A stretch of DNA of 64,000 bases from Theristus sp. LFF4_11 (GCA_030248135.1 JASANC010003292.1:1-64000); one strand, 5' to 3'. Counted from the first letter of the stretch, positions 1 to 13,484 are shown. Translations and numbers: made by a program. Notes: generated by a model from the letters alone, not told the origin.

Positions 1-80
1 GGTTAAAAGAAGCAATGGCTGCAAAACGAAATTATAAACGTCACTTTTTTGTTTCTTCTATTCATTTTCACTTTAGAAAA

Positions 81-455
81 AAATTGGCTTATGTTAGGGT
101 AACCGGGTAAAAGAAGCATTAGCTTTTTAAAACGGGTATTTTTTAATGAAAAAAAAACGTTAATTTTTATATTTTTTTTATTCAATCTTACTTAACTTAC
201 AAAAAGGCTTGACTTAGGTTAGGGTGAACCGGTAAAAATAGCAAAATCATAAACTTCGCATTTTCCCTTTACAAAAAAGGCTTGGCTTAGGTAAACGGGT
301 AAAAAAGCATTAGCTTTTTAAAACGGGTAAATGAAACAAACCGTTAGTTTTTATATTTTTTATTCAATTTTACTTCACTTAAAAAAGGCTTGCCTTCGGT
401 TAGGGTAAACGGGTAAAAATAACAAAATCATAGACTTCGCATTTTTTTATTTATT
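81..455. repeat. Tandem repeat, two ~185-bp units
   Basis: Two imperfect copies of a unit of about 185 bp. Each runs from 'aaaattggctta...aaccggg' through 'gcattagctttttaaaacggg' to 'caaaatcata.acttcgcattt'. Short pieces of the same motif ('aaaaaggcttggcttagg') recur near 16006 and 52475, so the unit belongs to a dispersed family. The rest of 1-850 is AT-rich with no supportable gene. Confidence 0.7.
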
Positions 456-850
456 TAAATACATTAAAAAATATTGTATCGTAGGCGACTTCACGGCAGC
501 ACAAGGTAAATTTTCCTCAGGGTTATTATTCAGTAAACGTTTTTTTCATTCTAAGTCAATGCCACTTCACCAAAAAGGCTTAGCATTGCCACATGCATTA
601 AGCCACATACGCTCGGGTCAATAGGCTAGTAAACAGTAAACATAACAAAAATAGCACCACAATGACATTTGACAAAATACTGACACAAAACAGGCCTGAG
701 GATTCAAGTCGGCCGGTTTGAAATACCCATACCTCAAATATTATTATTTTCAGTGATATTCAATTGAAATACAACCCGCGTTTTTAAACAAAGCAACGTA
801 AAATGAAGATAATTTAGTATTGAGCAGAAAAAAATGAATTTCAAAAAAAA

Positions 851-3800
851 TCAACTGCCCATTACTGCCATTTCCGTTCTGACGAGTTGCAACCAATCAT
901 GACTGTCAGTTTTCTTTTGAAACCACACCATTCCAATGTGAAAGTTTCCATTCAAGTTCACTCGTTGACAGTGAGAGTACCACCAGCCCGCCGCATAGTA
1001 CCTGCAGTAGCATTTGTTAGCATTGTAGTCATGTTAGCCGAACGCTGCGCCAAACGGTGATTTGAATCTGTTTGTGCTGCCAATTTTGTTAAACAAACAG
1101 CGCGTCCGCTATGACGTATTCCATAAAAAATAGTTTTGTCTGTTTTCTGAACGTTGGTGCTCTGAATTTATTTTCTTCTTTGAAAGAAAAATTCTGAAAA
1201 ATGATAAGAGTTCCTTTGCAATCGGCAACGCAAGAACAAAGGCAGACTTTTTGAATGTACGTGTGTTAAAAGCCAACGCAGTGTTTGCCAACAACAAGCG
1301 AGTCTCGATGCACCTGGCGCAGTGCGTGCTGCTAACGTCGTTGTCCTCGTCATACGCACTGAACTGCATTCCATCGTGCGCCGCAAGTGAGTCCGTCAAA
1401 TTGCCACGTTTCAACTTTCCCACGCTCAGTCGATATTTGTCTTGCGATGACGCCAAACTGACATTCTCGTACTCGGCAAAGCGGTACACGTCAAAGACGT
1501 CCCACGTTCGAATACGCAGGCGGGTGTTGTTCTGCTGAACGTGGAATTGTGCTTGTTGTTGTGTGTCACATGCTGTGTATGTGAGTCGGTAATTGGTGTT
1601 GACATCATAGCATTGCTTTACGAATGAATGTGCATAATTTGAGCCCATCCATTCGCCAGGCGTCAATCACATTCACAAAATTGCCCTTACAAACCTGACC
1701 AGCCAACAGTGTGATTCTTTGCAGTCCCAGCCAATAGTCGCTGTTCACGTCGCCAAAACCTTGCTCGTAATCAGCGTATGTTCGATTGAAGTTAGCCACC
1801 CCGGTTAGACGCCGTTGAATGATGGTCCAGTCGTTGTCGCATTGCACCTAAAATGTTACAAGAAGCAAGAAACTGGGTTGGAAAATTCCGCAGCTTTGAA
1901 CCGCATCGCATCATCCTTTTCAAACACACTTTTTCAACGCCTTAAACAATTTCAATTAGGCGTTACCTCAAAACTGGCAATACTGCCCGTCGGACGGATA
2001 AGCAGCGTTGAGGAAGATGTCAGAGAATGTGCGCTGTGCGTCGCTGTGAGTGACGGCGCAAGCGCACTGGCACGCATCATTGGCAGGGCGTTCTCAGCAG
2101 ACGCACAATCTGCACGAAAACAACAACTGGAGCAATGAGTGGCATCATTGACACAACGCACAAGACGCACACACCTGGCGGCAGTTGCTTCTCAAAGAGA
2201 CTGATGCCGTGTGTGATGTCACTCAGCGCGGATGTGGCGTTCTGCAGCTGGTGCTGCTGCAGCGTCAGTTTGGTGTGCACCCTGTCCAATGCACCGGAAA
2301 CCTGTCGGCAAACGTAAAAGTGGCGTTAGTTGAAAAACACACGGCAGTTTTCAAAAGCACAGACCGATTTGTAATGGCTGTAGTCCGGTCGCAGCTGTAG
2401 TTCACTGTTCAGATTCCTTAGCTGACGGAGAATTTCGGCTGAAACAACGTTTTCAGTGGATAGCTCAGCAATATTTTAACTGAACCTTTTAAAGATTATT
2501 TAAAAAAAGTCCGTACGTATGTTTCCTTCAACGTTCTGCAGTCGGTTCGCAAGCTGAAGCAATTGCATGTCCTGCTGCAGTTGCTTCTCTACGTCCAGCT
2601 GCTTGCGAAGACTTGAGTTCAAGAACTCAGCCTGTAAATATTATCGTTACATTTAAAAGTGAACAGAAATGCATTATGATTGTCGTTGCTGCATTGTATA
2701 ATGCACCCAGTTCGACAACGCCACATTGCCTGTAAATTTCAAGCGCCTACAAACCTGCAGCGTTGTCAGTTTCAATCCGTAGCGTAACAGATCCGAATCC
2801 ATGATGTTGAAGTCGTGCTGCAGCTGTTGAATGACGCCAAAATGGTCCACCTGGATCTCCTTGACCACCTCAGACAGAGCGGTCGATTGGGAAACCTGCA
2901 AAATGTTTTGGCTCTCGGAAGACAGCTTCACAGCGTGTTGGACAAAAACCAGTTTCTTTTGTTACCTGCTGCCGCAGCTGACTGAGTTCTGTCTCGTGGT
3001 CAGCAAATTGCAGCTCATGTTTCAGTAAATCATCTGTTTGCTGACGAACTGTGGCGTTCAGTCGACGGTGCACTTCGATTAGAGTCTATAATCATGTTTT
3101 GCAACTCATGACAGTAAAGACAGTTTATTAACTCTGACTCGATCAAATAAGAGTTTGATTCCTTTGGTTGAAAACTGGTTCAATTTTTTGGTTTATGTGA
3201 AATAAACAAAACCAACGCCCACTTTTTTGAAGTTGCCTTGTGCGCTTCTGAGTGTTTGCGATTCTTCAGTTCTTTGCTTCTCTCGTTCTTCCAACACTTC
3301 CACCCGACGTGACAGAACAGAAATTTCTGCATTTTCGTCCGAGTCCGCATCAAGCGTCTGTCTCTCGGATCGTTGGAACTTTTCCATTTTTCTCTCCAAC
3401 TCAACCATTCGGCGTTCGAGTGCAGCACAGTGACACACCGAGCTTTCAGCACGTCGCTTTGCAGCATTGGAACTGGCACTTTTAGAATGTCGAATGTTTG
3501 TGGACGGTTGACTGTTGCTGCTCACCACTGTGTACTTGGTGTTTTCCTATAAAATGAGGAAAACTTTGGTTAAACAAATACGTAAGCGTTGCTTTCGGTC
3601 GCTGTTCTCACAGCAACAATGTACATTGCATCACCTCGGCATTGTCCACGCTGACTCCACTGCCCTCTTGAAGCAGTTCATCCGAACGAATGTCGTTCAG
3701 TGGCAGGGTCACTGCTGGAATCAGTGGCCGTGAGTGGGACTTTGAATCTGACATCACTCCTTCGCGTGCTCTTGAATTGATTGCCGCTTTCCGAAATCGC

Positions 3801-4802
3801 TCCAACTCGTTGAGCCTTGCCTGCATGCCCGTCAGCAATTTCGCCAGTCGCTCGCGAAGATCGTTGATCAGGTGCTCCGTCCAACGGTCGCTGTTCGCCA
3901 GTTGCGTCATGTTGTCGCGCATCTGATGTGTTCGAAAGGCAACCGAAAATGCTCATTCGTGCAGTCGAATTCGTTTTCAAATGATAAAAAAGCTACGATG
4001 TAATTAATCGGTTTGCTAAAACCTGATCGAGAGAAAAAGCTGATTGAATGAAACTGACCATTTCCAGTTGCATCTTCAGTTTGTGCGTTGACTTGTCATT
4101 TGCGATGAAGTCGCTCAATTCGTGCTGATCTGCTTGAATCTGAGCATCTCGCAATTGCAGGTCAGCGAAAGAGCCAACGAGATCTCGTGTTAAATTTCTC
4201 AGTTGGCCGATTTCAGTTTGTTGTTTGCGCAGTTCGGCACGCAGCCGCGGCGTTTCGTTCGCTTGCACCAGTCGCAGAGCTCGAATCTGAGAATTACGAC
4301 GTTGTTGTGAACAAACTGTTTTTTTTGTGTCGTCACGATTTACTCGTTTGTGCAACGGAACGGACATTTAGCAGAAATTTTGTTCAAAACATTTTTACTC
4401 AGAAACAAATCGCTGAGTGGAACAGCCGAAAAGTAAATCGTTCAAAAAACATCCCCCAGAACTACATACTGCCACATCTCTAAGAAATCGAATTTTTAAA
4501 ACCTCTTGTTGCAACGAATGAATCATTTTCGTCGATTTGAGATTGTCATCATTCAGCGAGTTTCGTTCGGCGCGTTTCTGTCGTTTGGCCAGCTGCTCCA
4601 AATCATGAATGGACTCCGATAGATGCTGCAGATTGCCATTGAGATCGTGCTTCATTTTGGGGTGGTGATTGCTGTCGATTTGCGCAGCTCCCTCAATCGG
4701 CGGTTTGCTTTGTCGTTGACCGTAAACTTTTGTTTCGGCCGAAGCGATTGTGAAAAATAAAACAGTCAGCCCAATAATATTGCGGATGACCAACATGGAC
4801 AT
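851..4802 (-). CDS. Secreted coiled-coil fibrinogen-related protein (FREP), 13 exons, ~793 aa
   Basis: Exons on the minus strand: 4802-4503, 4286-4059, 3922-3635, 3546-3223, 3085-2966, 2895-2755, 2631-2517, 2438-2365, 2301-2175, 2109-1967, 1847-1695, 1531-1314 and 1001-851. All join in phase to 793 codons. The start is the ATG at 4802, which opens a signal peptide (MSMLVIRNIIGLTVLFF..ASA). About 550 residues follow that are rich in Leu, Gln and Glu heptads (coiled coil). The last ~220 residues are a fibrinogen C-terminal domain: DCASAEN start, DWTIIQRR, FGDVNSDYWLGL, AEYENVS, DSLAAHDGMQFS, YDEDND, and the final pair HCARYYAAGWWYSHC with VWF..LVRTEM at the end. Architecture resembles angiopoietin-like proteins and invertebrate FREPs, which are extracellular lectin or immune-type oligomers. 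The ligand cannot be told from sequence. Confidence 0.9.
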
Positions 4803-6440
4803 TGTTTTCAGCCAGTCGCGGTGTCGGATTTCTTTTTCAAATCAATCGCGGCTGTCAACCGTGCCGTGTGGTTCAGTGACTTTTTAATTTGTCTCTCAAG
4901 AAAAAATGTTTTGAAGGTAATGTGTTTTCGTCAATATTTGTGTTCTGAAACCCGTGTAATTTACGTGAAGAACAAGTCCACAGCAGTAAACCGGACAAGT
5001 GCTTGACATTATTCCTGCGTTTGTTTCCCCGAGGAGACTTACGGCCGTTACAAGTGTCTGGTACAAACAGAGCAACATAAATAAACAGACGTGTAAACGA
5101 ACACTGATACACGGTCCCTTGATTTGTATTTGTATCTATTTGTACATGTATGTATTTGTATTTGATATGTTTCTTGAAAGACAAAAAACGGAAAAAATCT
5201 ATAAAAAGCGTGCGGTGTGTTTGGACAGTTCCAAAAAGGAGTTGAACAAACATTTGAATACAATTACAGTGAGGGCGCCAGATCCTGGGGCGTGTTGCTG
5301 GGTGTCTTAAACCTACCTACATTGTGCATTGTATTTGAGAGAACCGTATTGGATGAGCAAGTCAAGATAACAAATTACACAGTTTTTTTTAAGTTTTTCA
5401 CATTCAACCAAGGCACACAGCTGCAAAACGTTCACGTTTTTTAAAGAGCAGTCTTGAACAGACGTGAAGCAATAAAGAAACAATATGTCGATACCGAACA
5501 GATCAATCTTTTCCCATCACATGCTTGTCAATGAATGCGCAATAAATTTTACGGTATCTTGATTCGTCACTCCACGCCCCCGCTCTGTGGGATGCTGTTT
5601 TTGCCACTATCGTTTCCTTGAGCATGAAAAACATCTTGCAGGTGTGTTGTGCGGCTCCACGGAATTGCAAGGAAAAGGGCTAAAAACTGTTATTCGGTGC
5701 GAAAACAAAACTCGAGCAACCACAAGCACTTCAGTCAGTCCACTTTACATGCAGAGCACTAAAGAACAACATAAAGATTAGGGAGCTTGTAACATAAAGA
5801 TTAGGGAGCTTGTGGGTACATTGAAACAAAAATAAGATAAATTTGTCTTATTCGCTCGCAGTCACATGACAAAGAAACAAAAATAAAGCACTGTGAATCA
5901 CACCGATTTCAACAGTTTTTCATTCACCAACAAACCCAAACAAGACACACTTGCGCTTTGCGATGCACTGATCAGATCGGTTGATAAGCTCGACGCGCAT
6001 AGTTTTTCGTGCGTCCATGTATGTTTTTCAAAATATTTCAATGAAGCAACAAAATGGTGATTTTAATAGTGAGGGCATACCAAAAACCAAACAGTGCACA
6101 CACCATGTCACAGTGCAAATACCAAATATTTATAACTAGCAAATAACCCGTGCCTACGGCACGGTTAGCTGATGAAAACAAATATTTTTGAGTGGATTTT
6201 GACCTTCTTGACCCGCACGATCCGGACAAAAAATGCATTGGAATTTGATTTTGAGTTGCTTCAACCGACTGTTATTGATTTACCATAGCAATGATCGTTC
6301 ATTTTAAAAGCAGTTTGTACCTGATTTAGTTACCATAGCTCCACGTATTACTGTGTGGTTTGTTTTACGCTGATTTCAGCATCAAAGCCACAGGTTTTAT
6401 TATTTTAAATTTGCCAATCTTTTTCATAAGAACCTGTTTT
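4803..6440. other. Intergenic, no gene supported
   Basis: AT-rich sequence upstream of the FREP gene. Only short, low-complexity open frames occur. A 23-bp direct duplication ('aacataaagattagggagct..') lies at about 5769-5813. No splice-supported exon was found. Confidence 0.5.
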
Positions 6441-6444
6441 AAAT

Positions 6445-7040
6445 TCTTTGATCAGTAAGCAACACAATCATAACTGCGTTTCCCGTTCAAAATATAAAAG
6501 CAATTTTTTCAATCAGCAACAAACAACTGCCATTCCCGTTTAAAATATCAAAATTTTCCCTCTGTTAGTAGCTTCTTCAATGTCGCTAATTTTTGTTTCA
6601 CTCTTCTTTGATCAGCTGTATTGCATTGTCATTCCAGTTCAAAGTATCAAAAATCAATCTTGTTTTATTTCCCTTTCATGTCGTCAATTGTTGTTCAACT
6701 GCCATTCCCTCTCAAAAAAATCAAAAACAACGTTGTTTGATCAGACAACGTTGTTTGATCAGCAACAATCAACCGATACCCGTTTAAAGTATTTAAAAAT
6801 AAAAAAAGCAACCTGTTCAGTATAAGAAAAATATTTTTTTCTGATGCTTGCACATCAATCATCCCGTCCAAAAAGCAATCCTTTTAGCGATCTCTTTCTA
6901 CTGTCATCCCCGTTAAAAGTAGGTAAGGCAATCCTTGATCAGCAACAACCAACTGCTATTCCCGTTCAAAATATTAAAAGGTAATATCTTCTGATCAGCA
7001 ACATTCAACTATTATTCCCGTTTAAAATTGATCGACTATG
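6445..7040. repeat. Degenerate minisatellite, ~60-70 bp unit
   Basis: At least six decayed copies of a unit containing 'gatcagcaaca.tcaactgc' followed by 'attcccgttyaaaatatyaaaa'. They occur at about 6445-6490, 6515-6555, 6610-6655, 6690-6725, 6745-6800 and 6940-7035. Spacing is irregular. From 7041 to 7879 I see no gene. Confidence 0.6.
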
Positions 7041-7879
7041 TGGACCGTTCCACTGATTTGCTATCGATCACGGCCACGTCTTTGTTGATGCTGCAATCGA
7101 TTTGTAGTGGAACCTGTTTAGCCCATTTGTTCAGCAACAATCAACTGCCATGCTTGTTCGTAATTCGATTAGTGTAGATGGCGAACAGCAGCAGCAGCCA
7201 AATCAAAGTGGTCTATCATAAACTAATATTTTTATTGCATTGGAATGATATGATGATGATTTTTGGATTTTTCACAGAGCAGAGATAGAAAAAAATTCAC
7301 ATGAATGATGCATTAAAAGTGGAATGAAGCTACCGATGATGCTATATATAGCAAAAAGCTGCGGACAAACAATCAAGCAAACTTTCTTACTATCTTAGTA
7401 TTATAGATAGAAGTATTATAGATGCCCAACCCCTACCGTACTGATTGTCGACCAAAGCGTGCTAAGAGAGCGCACGGTAGCGCTGTTTATGACAAGGGCT
7501 GTTGTCAAACGTTTACCTACTTTCTACTGGTGAATTCTATGAGCCGCGTGTTACGGTTGTTCCTTTGTTCGAATTGTAAAATAATAGTTATTTGTCGTTT
7601 CTGAACTGTCCACTGACGTGTGGATGGTTTGTCTGATTAACAATGCTAATCGCCTGGCTAAATTAAAAAAATTGAATAACAATGATCAATGAACAATGAA
7701 AGGCGCTGTGAAATGAAATCACAACAGGACTATGTTTAGCTTAAAATTTTAGGATTAGGCTTTGGTTTAGGTTAGTTCAGGCAACACCCGCCAACATCAA
7801 TGGTTTGCACGACAGGCCAGGCCAACCAAAATTTCAATGCTCAGTAAACAAGAAATTACACTTTTTCGCTTGATTTTAG

Positions 7880-8606
7880 ACGATGCTGCGCATCTGGGAC
7901 GGTTTTCTGTTGGAGGGACCAAAGACGCTGTTCCGGTTTGCGCTCGCGCTGCTGTGCATGAACGAAAACGCAATCATGGAACGACACGACACGATTTCAG
8001 TAATGAAGGTGCTGAAGGGCGCTGCAAAGTTGACCTACGACGTCGATGGGTTGGTGCAGGTTGGTCAGAGCCCTGTCACACTGAAAATGCACAGCCGCGA
8101 AACTGAGTTGCCTTTTTGCGGTTTGCCTTTTTGCGATTGAATGACATCAACTCCAAATCGAATGCAGCTACACTGTGTGCTTCAATTACGAATGTCTTCC
8201 GGCTTCTTTACTGACCCTTTTGTTCACTCGAATTTCTAAGGTCGCCTTCGAAGGCATGAAACCATTCCCGAAACGTCGTGAACTGATCGCAAAACAGACG
8301 TCGTATCTCAAAGTACTGAAAGAGCGATTGAGGCAGAAACGCCAACTGCGGGCAGCGTATGCCAGTGCAACGGTAATTTTTGCAATGTTGAAATTGTTAG
8401 AGCTGCTTTGTGTAATCCTCAAAGTTTAGCTGACATTGGGGAAATTTTTTGGGAGACGTTTTCAGCCCAACTTAGCTTTATTGCAGAATGTGTCAAACAG
8501 TAATGGCACAAACGTAACCAGTAGTGCTGACGCAAAGACCACTCTACCGTTGGATATTGTCGTTTTCGATTCAGCAGCGAATACCGGTGAGTTTTTCTTG
8601 AAATAA
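7880..8606 (+). CDS. C-terminal part of a TBC-domain Rab GTPase-activating protein (5' part not found)
   Basis: Three in-phase exons: 7880-8059, 8241-8372 and 8487-8606, ending at a TAA that overlaps an AATAAA polyadenylation motif (8602-8607). The first exon encodes RIWDGFLLEGPKTLFRFALA, the conserved helix near the end of TBC domains (R-[IV]-W-D-x-[FL]-x-x-E-G). It continues with DTISVMKVLKG and YDVDGLVQ. The second exon gives AFEGMKPFPKRRELI and a basic helical tail. TBC proteins stimulate GTP hydrolysis by Rab proteins on membranes. The catalytic Arg/Gln fingers lie in the N-terminal half of the domain, which I could not find upstream. The gene is therefore either a fragment or has exons hidden in the AT-rich region. 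The exact TBC1D subfamily is not resolved. Confidence 0.65.
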
Positions 8607-8789
8607 AACGCATTGACGCGACAAAATAGACGAACCGTTTTTGGACCAGAACAGACCTTCAAGGGTGCTGGAAAGTCGACATTCAAAATCTATAGTCGGC
8701 TGGATAGTTTGGGGCATTAGCTAATTGGCTGGGGCGTGACACTGATCAATTTCAAATTGCACTTTGTTTTTTGTGTGTTTGTGTTCAGC

Positions 8790-9040
8790 ACCGAAGATGA
8801 GGGGGGTGGGGGGGGGGCGTACCCCCTAGCACAAAGTTGCGCTTTTGGGGTGGGGACACCCGTGGGTACCCCTCCCCCATCCCCTTGCCGACTCGGCACC
8901 GCCCGTGGGTACCCTTCCCCTCCCAATATGTACCCAAGATAACAAATTTTTGTTCAAAAGTCACAATTTTTTCTTCAAAAATTATGATTTTTTTGGTTTT
9001 CAGGTCCATAATATGCACTAATTTTAGGTTACTTAATCTT
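8790..9040 (-). repeat. Dispersed repeat with C/G runs, copy 1
   Basis: The minus-strand reading ('agtgcatattatggacctga', then 'attttt..caaaaatttgt', then a block of 'gggtacc..' runs) matches the plus strand at 18424-18565. It is therefore a dispersed, probably transposon-derived, non-coding element. Another G-rich block follows at 9119-9170. Confidence 0.6.
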
Positions 9041-9600
9041 ACAAACAACTATCTGGATATATTAGCGAATTTTTTAAATTTATAGCGTCTTTTATTAAAA
9101 AATTTGCAATAAAAAATGCGGGTGGGGTGGGGGGGGGGTCATAAACCGATTAGCATCCGGTGCACCCCCTAGCAGTCTCAATCGGGCCAGTTTGAATGAG
9201 ACGTAAAGAGGAGCAATCGAGAGACAGATTCGAAATCTTGACAGAAAATTGATCACCGGTTCAGTAAATACAATAAATACAAAGTAAATAAAGTCTGGAT
9301 GAGACGGTTCGGTTCGGTTGAGCCTGGCCCGATTGAGTCTGGCCAATATGAGACGATCCCGGAAGGGATGGAATCCATTCCTCTGGAGAGAATTGGTCAG
9401 GTGAATTTTGATGAAAAAATTCTGCAGGATTGCTGTCATTTGGAAATCAGAACTGTGGTCGGCTGTCGATTATCCAACTGAGCACTGGCCAACTGAAACA
9501 ACAGTCACTTGAGGCACGTTAGGGGGCACATTTTGTGGCACACTTTTTGTGGCACAAGTTGTTTGTCATTTTTACAACTGTAAACATAGCCCTATTGCAG

Positions 9601-12600
9601 TTTGACTGCCGCATCGTGTCACTGCTCTATGCAGATGCGGTACAGCTTGGCTTCGTCTCACTCGTATCAGGCTATTTGGTGGCGTTTTGTGCAACGCGCA
9701 CTTCATGGTGAGCTGGAAAAGAAAATAAAGTCGATGAGGTTGCGCAAATTGTCTTCAAACTCTGTGTTTTCAGTCGTCGACTATGGGAGCTTAGAATGGC
9801 GGACACAGTGCTGCACATGTTGTTCTATGAAACTCGACTCTATGCGGCACTAGCGAATGGTTCACTTGCCGTCATGGAGGTCAATTGTTTTCAGTCGATC
9901 CTCGTTGAGTTGTCACGGATCGCTGACCAATTACGTCCAAAATTTTCAAATTAACTTGTGTTTTGGTTGCAGAACTGTTCCTCCAGCAGTCCGAATGCAG
10001 TAGAACTGTACTACATCCCAATTGGGCCTGCTCCACTGACCTACTTGGCAGTGGTCAGCGACCAGCAGCTGTGGGTCGCAATGGGCAACAAGGCCGTCGT
10101 ACTCAACATAAAGTCGCTATATTTATCTTATTTATTGGTTCATATGTGTAAATTCAGGAAACGTCAAATTAACGATGAGTTATTCAATCAAAGATCCAAT
10201 TCAACAACCTCACACTTTCTTTTTTAAATAGAGTCCCTACTTCCCAGTCTTAGAATGGCCAAAACGGCTTAAACCCAGGCCTCACGTTTTGCTGTTTTAA
10301 CACGCAAATCACTTGATTTCTTCACAGAACCCTGGACTGCGTGGAGCACGTTTACGTGGCCGGCAATCCAAGCGGAGGCGGTGTTTCGTCGTTTTTCGAC
10401 AAGATTCTCTGCATGCAGCACTCGCTCAGCGACGGGGTCTGGCTGGCAACTGCGCACTCGCCGTTGGTGCAACTCTGGGATCCATGCACGTTCACGTGCA
10501 GACTGCTCTTTGACATCTCCGCCGACCACAACACGTTCGTGTTCTATTGCTCTCTTTTCAGTTACATTTTAGGAATTATAAAAATAGAAAACCAGTTTTT
10601 TCAGTCGTCGCTGCACGGCGCCATCTGAATCGGACGTCGAAGCACAAATCACGGCGTTGCTCTGCAATGAGAATGAGCTGTGGGTTGGAACGGCCGATGG
10701 GTAAATATATGTGTTAAAATTCGATTTCATTCGATCGGTTTTTCTTGCTCAAAGAGAGGGAGGAGTGTCTGATCAGATTAACATTCGAATTGGCCAGGTA
10801 TCTGATCGTGTACGAGAAACACCACAAAACGTCGTCGCTCCCCAACGCACTGCACAGCGGCAGTCACCACAGCAAGCATTCCACTGCGGTGTCGCCAAGC
10901 TCATCCGTGGCACAAATGCGGCAACTCGTGAGAGCAAAGCTTGGTTTTCCTTTAAACAAAGATCGAGCGACCAACAGCGGAGACCATTTTTAGCGCTGAT
11001 ATTTTTGCAGCCCTCTCGCAAATCGTCCATGGTCGCGTCACAGCACTCGCACAATAGCAGTAACCAGATGACGACTTCGAGCAGCTCTAAAACGGACACA
11101 ACTGCGTCAGACATGACGTCAAAGACGGTGGAGTCGTCCGGTTATGGGAGTGCAGCTCCAGCAAACAATAATAAACAGACAAATGGGACTGTGTCGGCTG
11201 CTTCTGGGACGCACGTAAGAAGGTACAATAAAATGTGTTGTATGCTTATAAAATTCTGTTCGGTTCTGTTTTATTCGGTGCCTCGAAGCGTCAGGCAATT
11301 GCACACACAAATGCATAAACCAACGATATTGTGGTCCTCGTTCAGTCGCTTACCGTGATGACCTCATTAGTTTCAGCCACACCGATGAATCGTTACCGAA
11401 CGTGACTCAACCATACAGCTCAGTGCAACGTCAGTATCAAGGGGCACCAGCCGTTCGAGCTCGATGGGAACGACGTAAAGCAGGCGGCACGTTGGCACGC
11501 ACGCGCAGCACCGCTGCCATGGCACGCATTGAACGCAGACGAAGTAGGCCAACGGTGTCCAACTGAAAAGTTGAAGAATTTTTCTGTGGAAGAAATCGTA
11601 GCAACCGGATTCATGTAATGGTTCTGTTTTCGCCAGATCGCAATCGCACCATCTCCGGCTGTCATATGACCGTGTCGCCGATGTTTCCCGACTCGGACGG
11701 GCGTGGTGCGACGGATGTGGTGAAAGGTGACCAGCAGAATGAAGATGGCGCTGCTCAAAGTGGCCCCATTCATGACAAATGGTCTGCGTCGATGCACGAT
11801 CTTGGTCAGTATGCGACCGCCAGCCGGTTTTCCTGCATGTCTGACACAACCAGCACTCATTTCCGGCCAACGTTATAAACTTCATTCAGGAGCATTTGGC
11901 TCACTTCGAAAGCGCTCAGGCGCCAGTTTGTTGCAACGACTCCGCTCAGCGACCAGTTTCAGCAGCGTTGCTACGTGCGACGCCGCACTTGAGTCGCTAG
12001 ACTATGATGACATGTTTTGCGATTACGGGTACGCATGGCAACGTTCCACATCGTAACATACAGTTCCCATTTGCACTCGACGTTTGCTTTTAATCTTGTT
12101 CAATCGGTTTTGCAGCGACCAGCAAGAGCAGCAGCAACACGCCCAGCGCACCCAACCGACGCACAAACAGTCGGGCGGCCTGTGCAGCACGATTCTGGCG
12201 AAGAGCGAGTCTGCCTGGAGTCTCCAGGGACAGACGCTGCCGCTGAATCACTGTTTCCTCGTGTCGGCTGTCAACAACAGCAACAACAATGGTCAGACAA
12301 CTCACGAGACACCGCAGCCACAAAAGATGTTCATTGCTGGCGGTGGCTGCTCGTCGGCGTCGTCAGTCGTTGACGGACACTTGCCAACTGGACACTTTGA
12401 AACGGAGGACGACCATGCGACGCCACCAGTGACGCTGCGCCGCAAGGACTTGCAGTTTGACGACAGTTTGTCTGGTATGAGGCTGCTGTTTTAGTTTCGG
12501 TATTTGTTCAAATGTCGGTATCTGCTGATGAAACAATCGCTTAATAAATTTCTTATTTTATTTCATTCAATTACAAATGATTCTTGTTTCAAACATCCTT

Positions 12601-13484
12601 TAAAAACGAATCATACTTGTGTTTCACGGCAGGGCGCCATTCGCCTAGCCGTGCGTCGGTGACGGACGCAGCAAGCACCTGCTACTTCGCACTGTCTGAA
12701 ACGGCCAGTGTTTTGTCGGTTGGCAGCGCCGTTGACCCACCGTTCTCATATGCACTGACGTTGTCGATGAAACTAAAAATCAGTGACAAAGCTGTAAAAT
12801 GCCTTGCGAAGTCAAAGTGCGTCTAACAGTTTTTATTTGGCAAGATTTGCAGGACGCGTGTTACGAAATCTTCCCTTGTATAATCATCATTTCAATACAA
12901 AAACGGATTTTTTTGCAAGGTCGGACGGGCAAGACGTGGTGATCAGTTTGGCAGGCTGCTACGATGACGAGGAAGCCGTGCTGAAATGGAACAAGGAGGA
13001 AAAAACGGTTATAATGACAATTTTACATGTGCACTCCAAAAACGGATTTTGCATTTGGGTAAAGAAATAGACACAGATCAGGCAAGCATCAAAGACCGAC
13101 TCTCACTCATGCAAGAGCCGACTCTTGCTTATCCAAGAACGCATCTTACATTTTCAATCATTTACGTTTGTTATGTTTTTGGATACTCTGTACATCCACA
13201 AGCCACTGTTACGTATCCAAGAGCGACTCTTGTATTTGCTGTTGTCAGTGTTTTGAATCTCACAAACTCAAACAACAACAGAAACTTTGAACAACAGAAA
13301 ATTGAAAAAAACATGTTGTGTTCATGGTGCATTGCTTCAGGGTCTCTGGTTGAACAGTCCCATCGTGGACACCAGTCTGTCCAGCCAACGTCGTCACGGT
13401 TCCATTGTGAACTTGACTCAGACCACCCCAAACCAAAGCAGCAGCAATCTCTCGCGACGGTCGTCATCCAAGTCGAAACGATGA
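9601..13484 (+). CDS. C-terminal beta-propeller protein with Ser/Gln-rich insert (RhoGEF ARHGEF10/17-, JIP3- or LRRK-like); 5' end not in view
   Basis: Supported exons include 9601-9707, 9774-9879, 9973-10112, 10328-10534, 10605-10700, 10798-10927 and 11011-11214. Then come several low-complexity exons (about 11338-11561, 11640-11860, 11888-12029, 12113-12474), an exon from about 12634, 12921-13007, and a last exon 13345-13484. Repeating strands of propeller type are visible: RLYAALANGSLAVME, QQLWVAMGNKAVVLN, DGVWLATAHSPLVQLWDP, NELWVGTADGYLIVYE, and near the end DVVISLAGCYDDEEAVLKW. Spacing and wording resemble the C-terminal propellers of JIP3/UNC-16 and ARHGEF10/17. No DH, PH or kinase domain is present in the window. 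A Ser/Thr/Gln/Asn-rich insert of roughly 300 residues sits between the penultimate and last blades. Junctions around 11215-11890 are not fully resolved. The 5' part is missing. Confidence 0.7.

Noticed and set aside
7880..9707. TBC exons and beta-propeller as one fused gene
   Set aside because: The TBC frame ends at a stop overlapping AATAAA, and its possible donor (phase 1) does not fit the acceptor at 9601.
10711..11358. Single 215-aa ORF as a separate gene
   Set aside because: It reads through introns of the beta-propeller gene; only 11011-11214 of it is an exon, and the correct frame of the first part differs.
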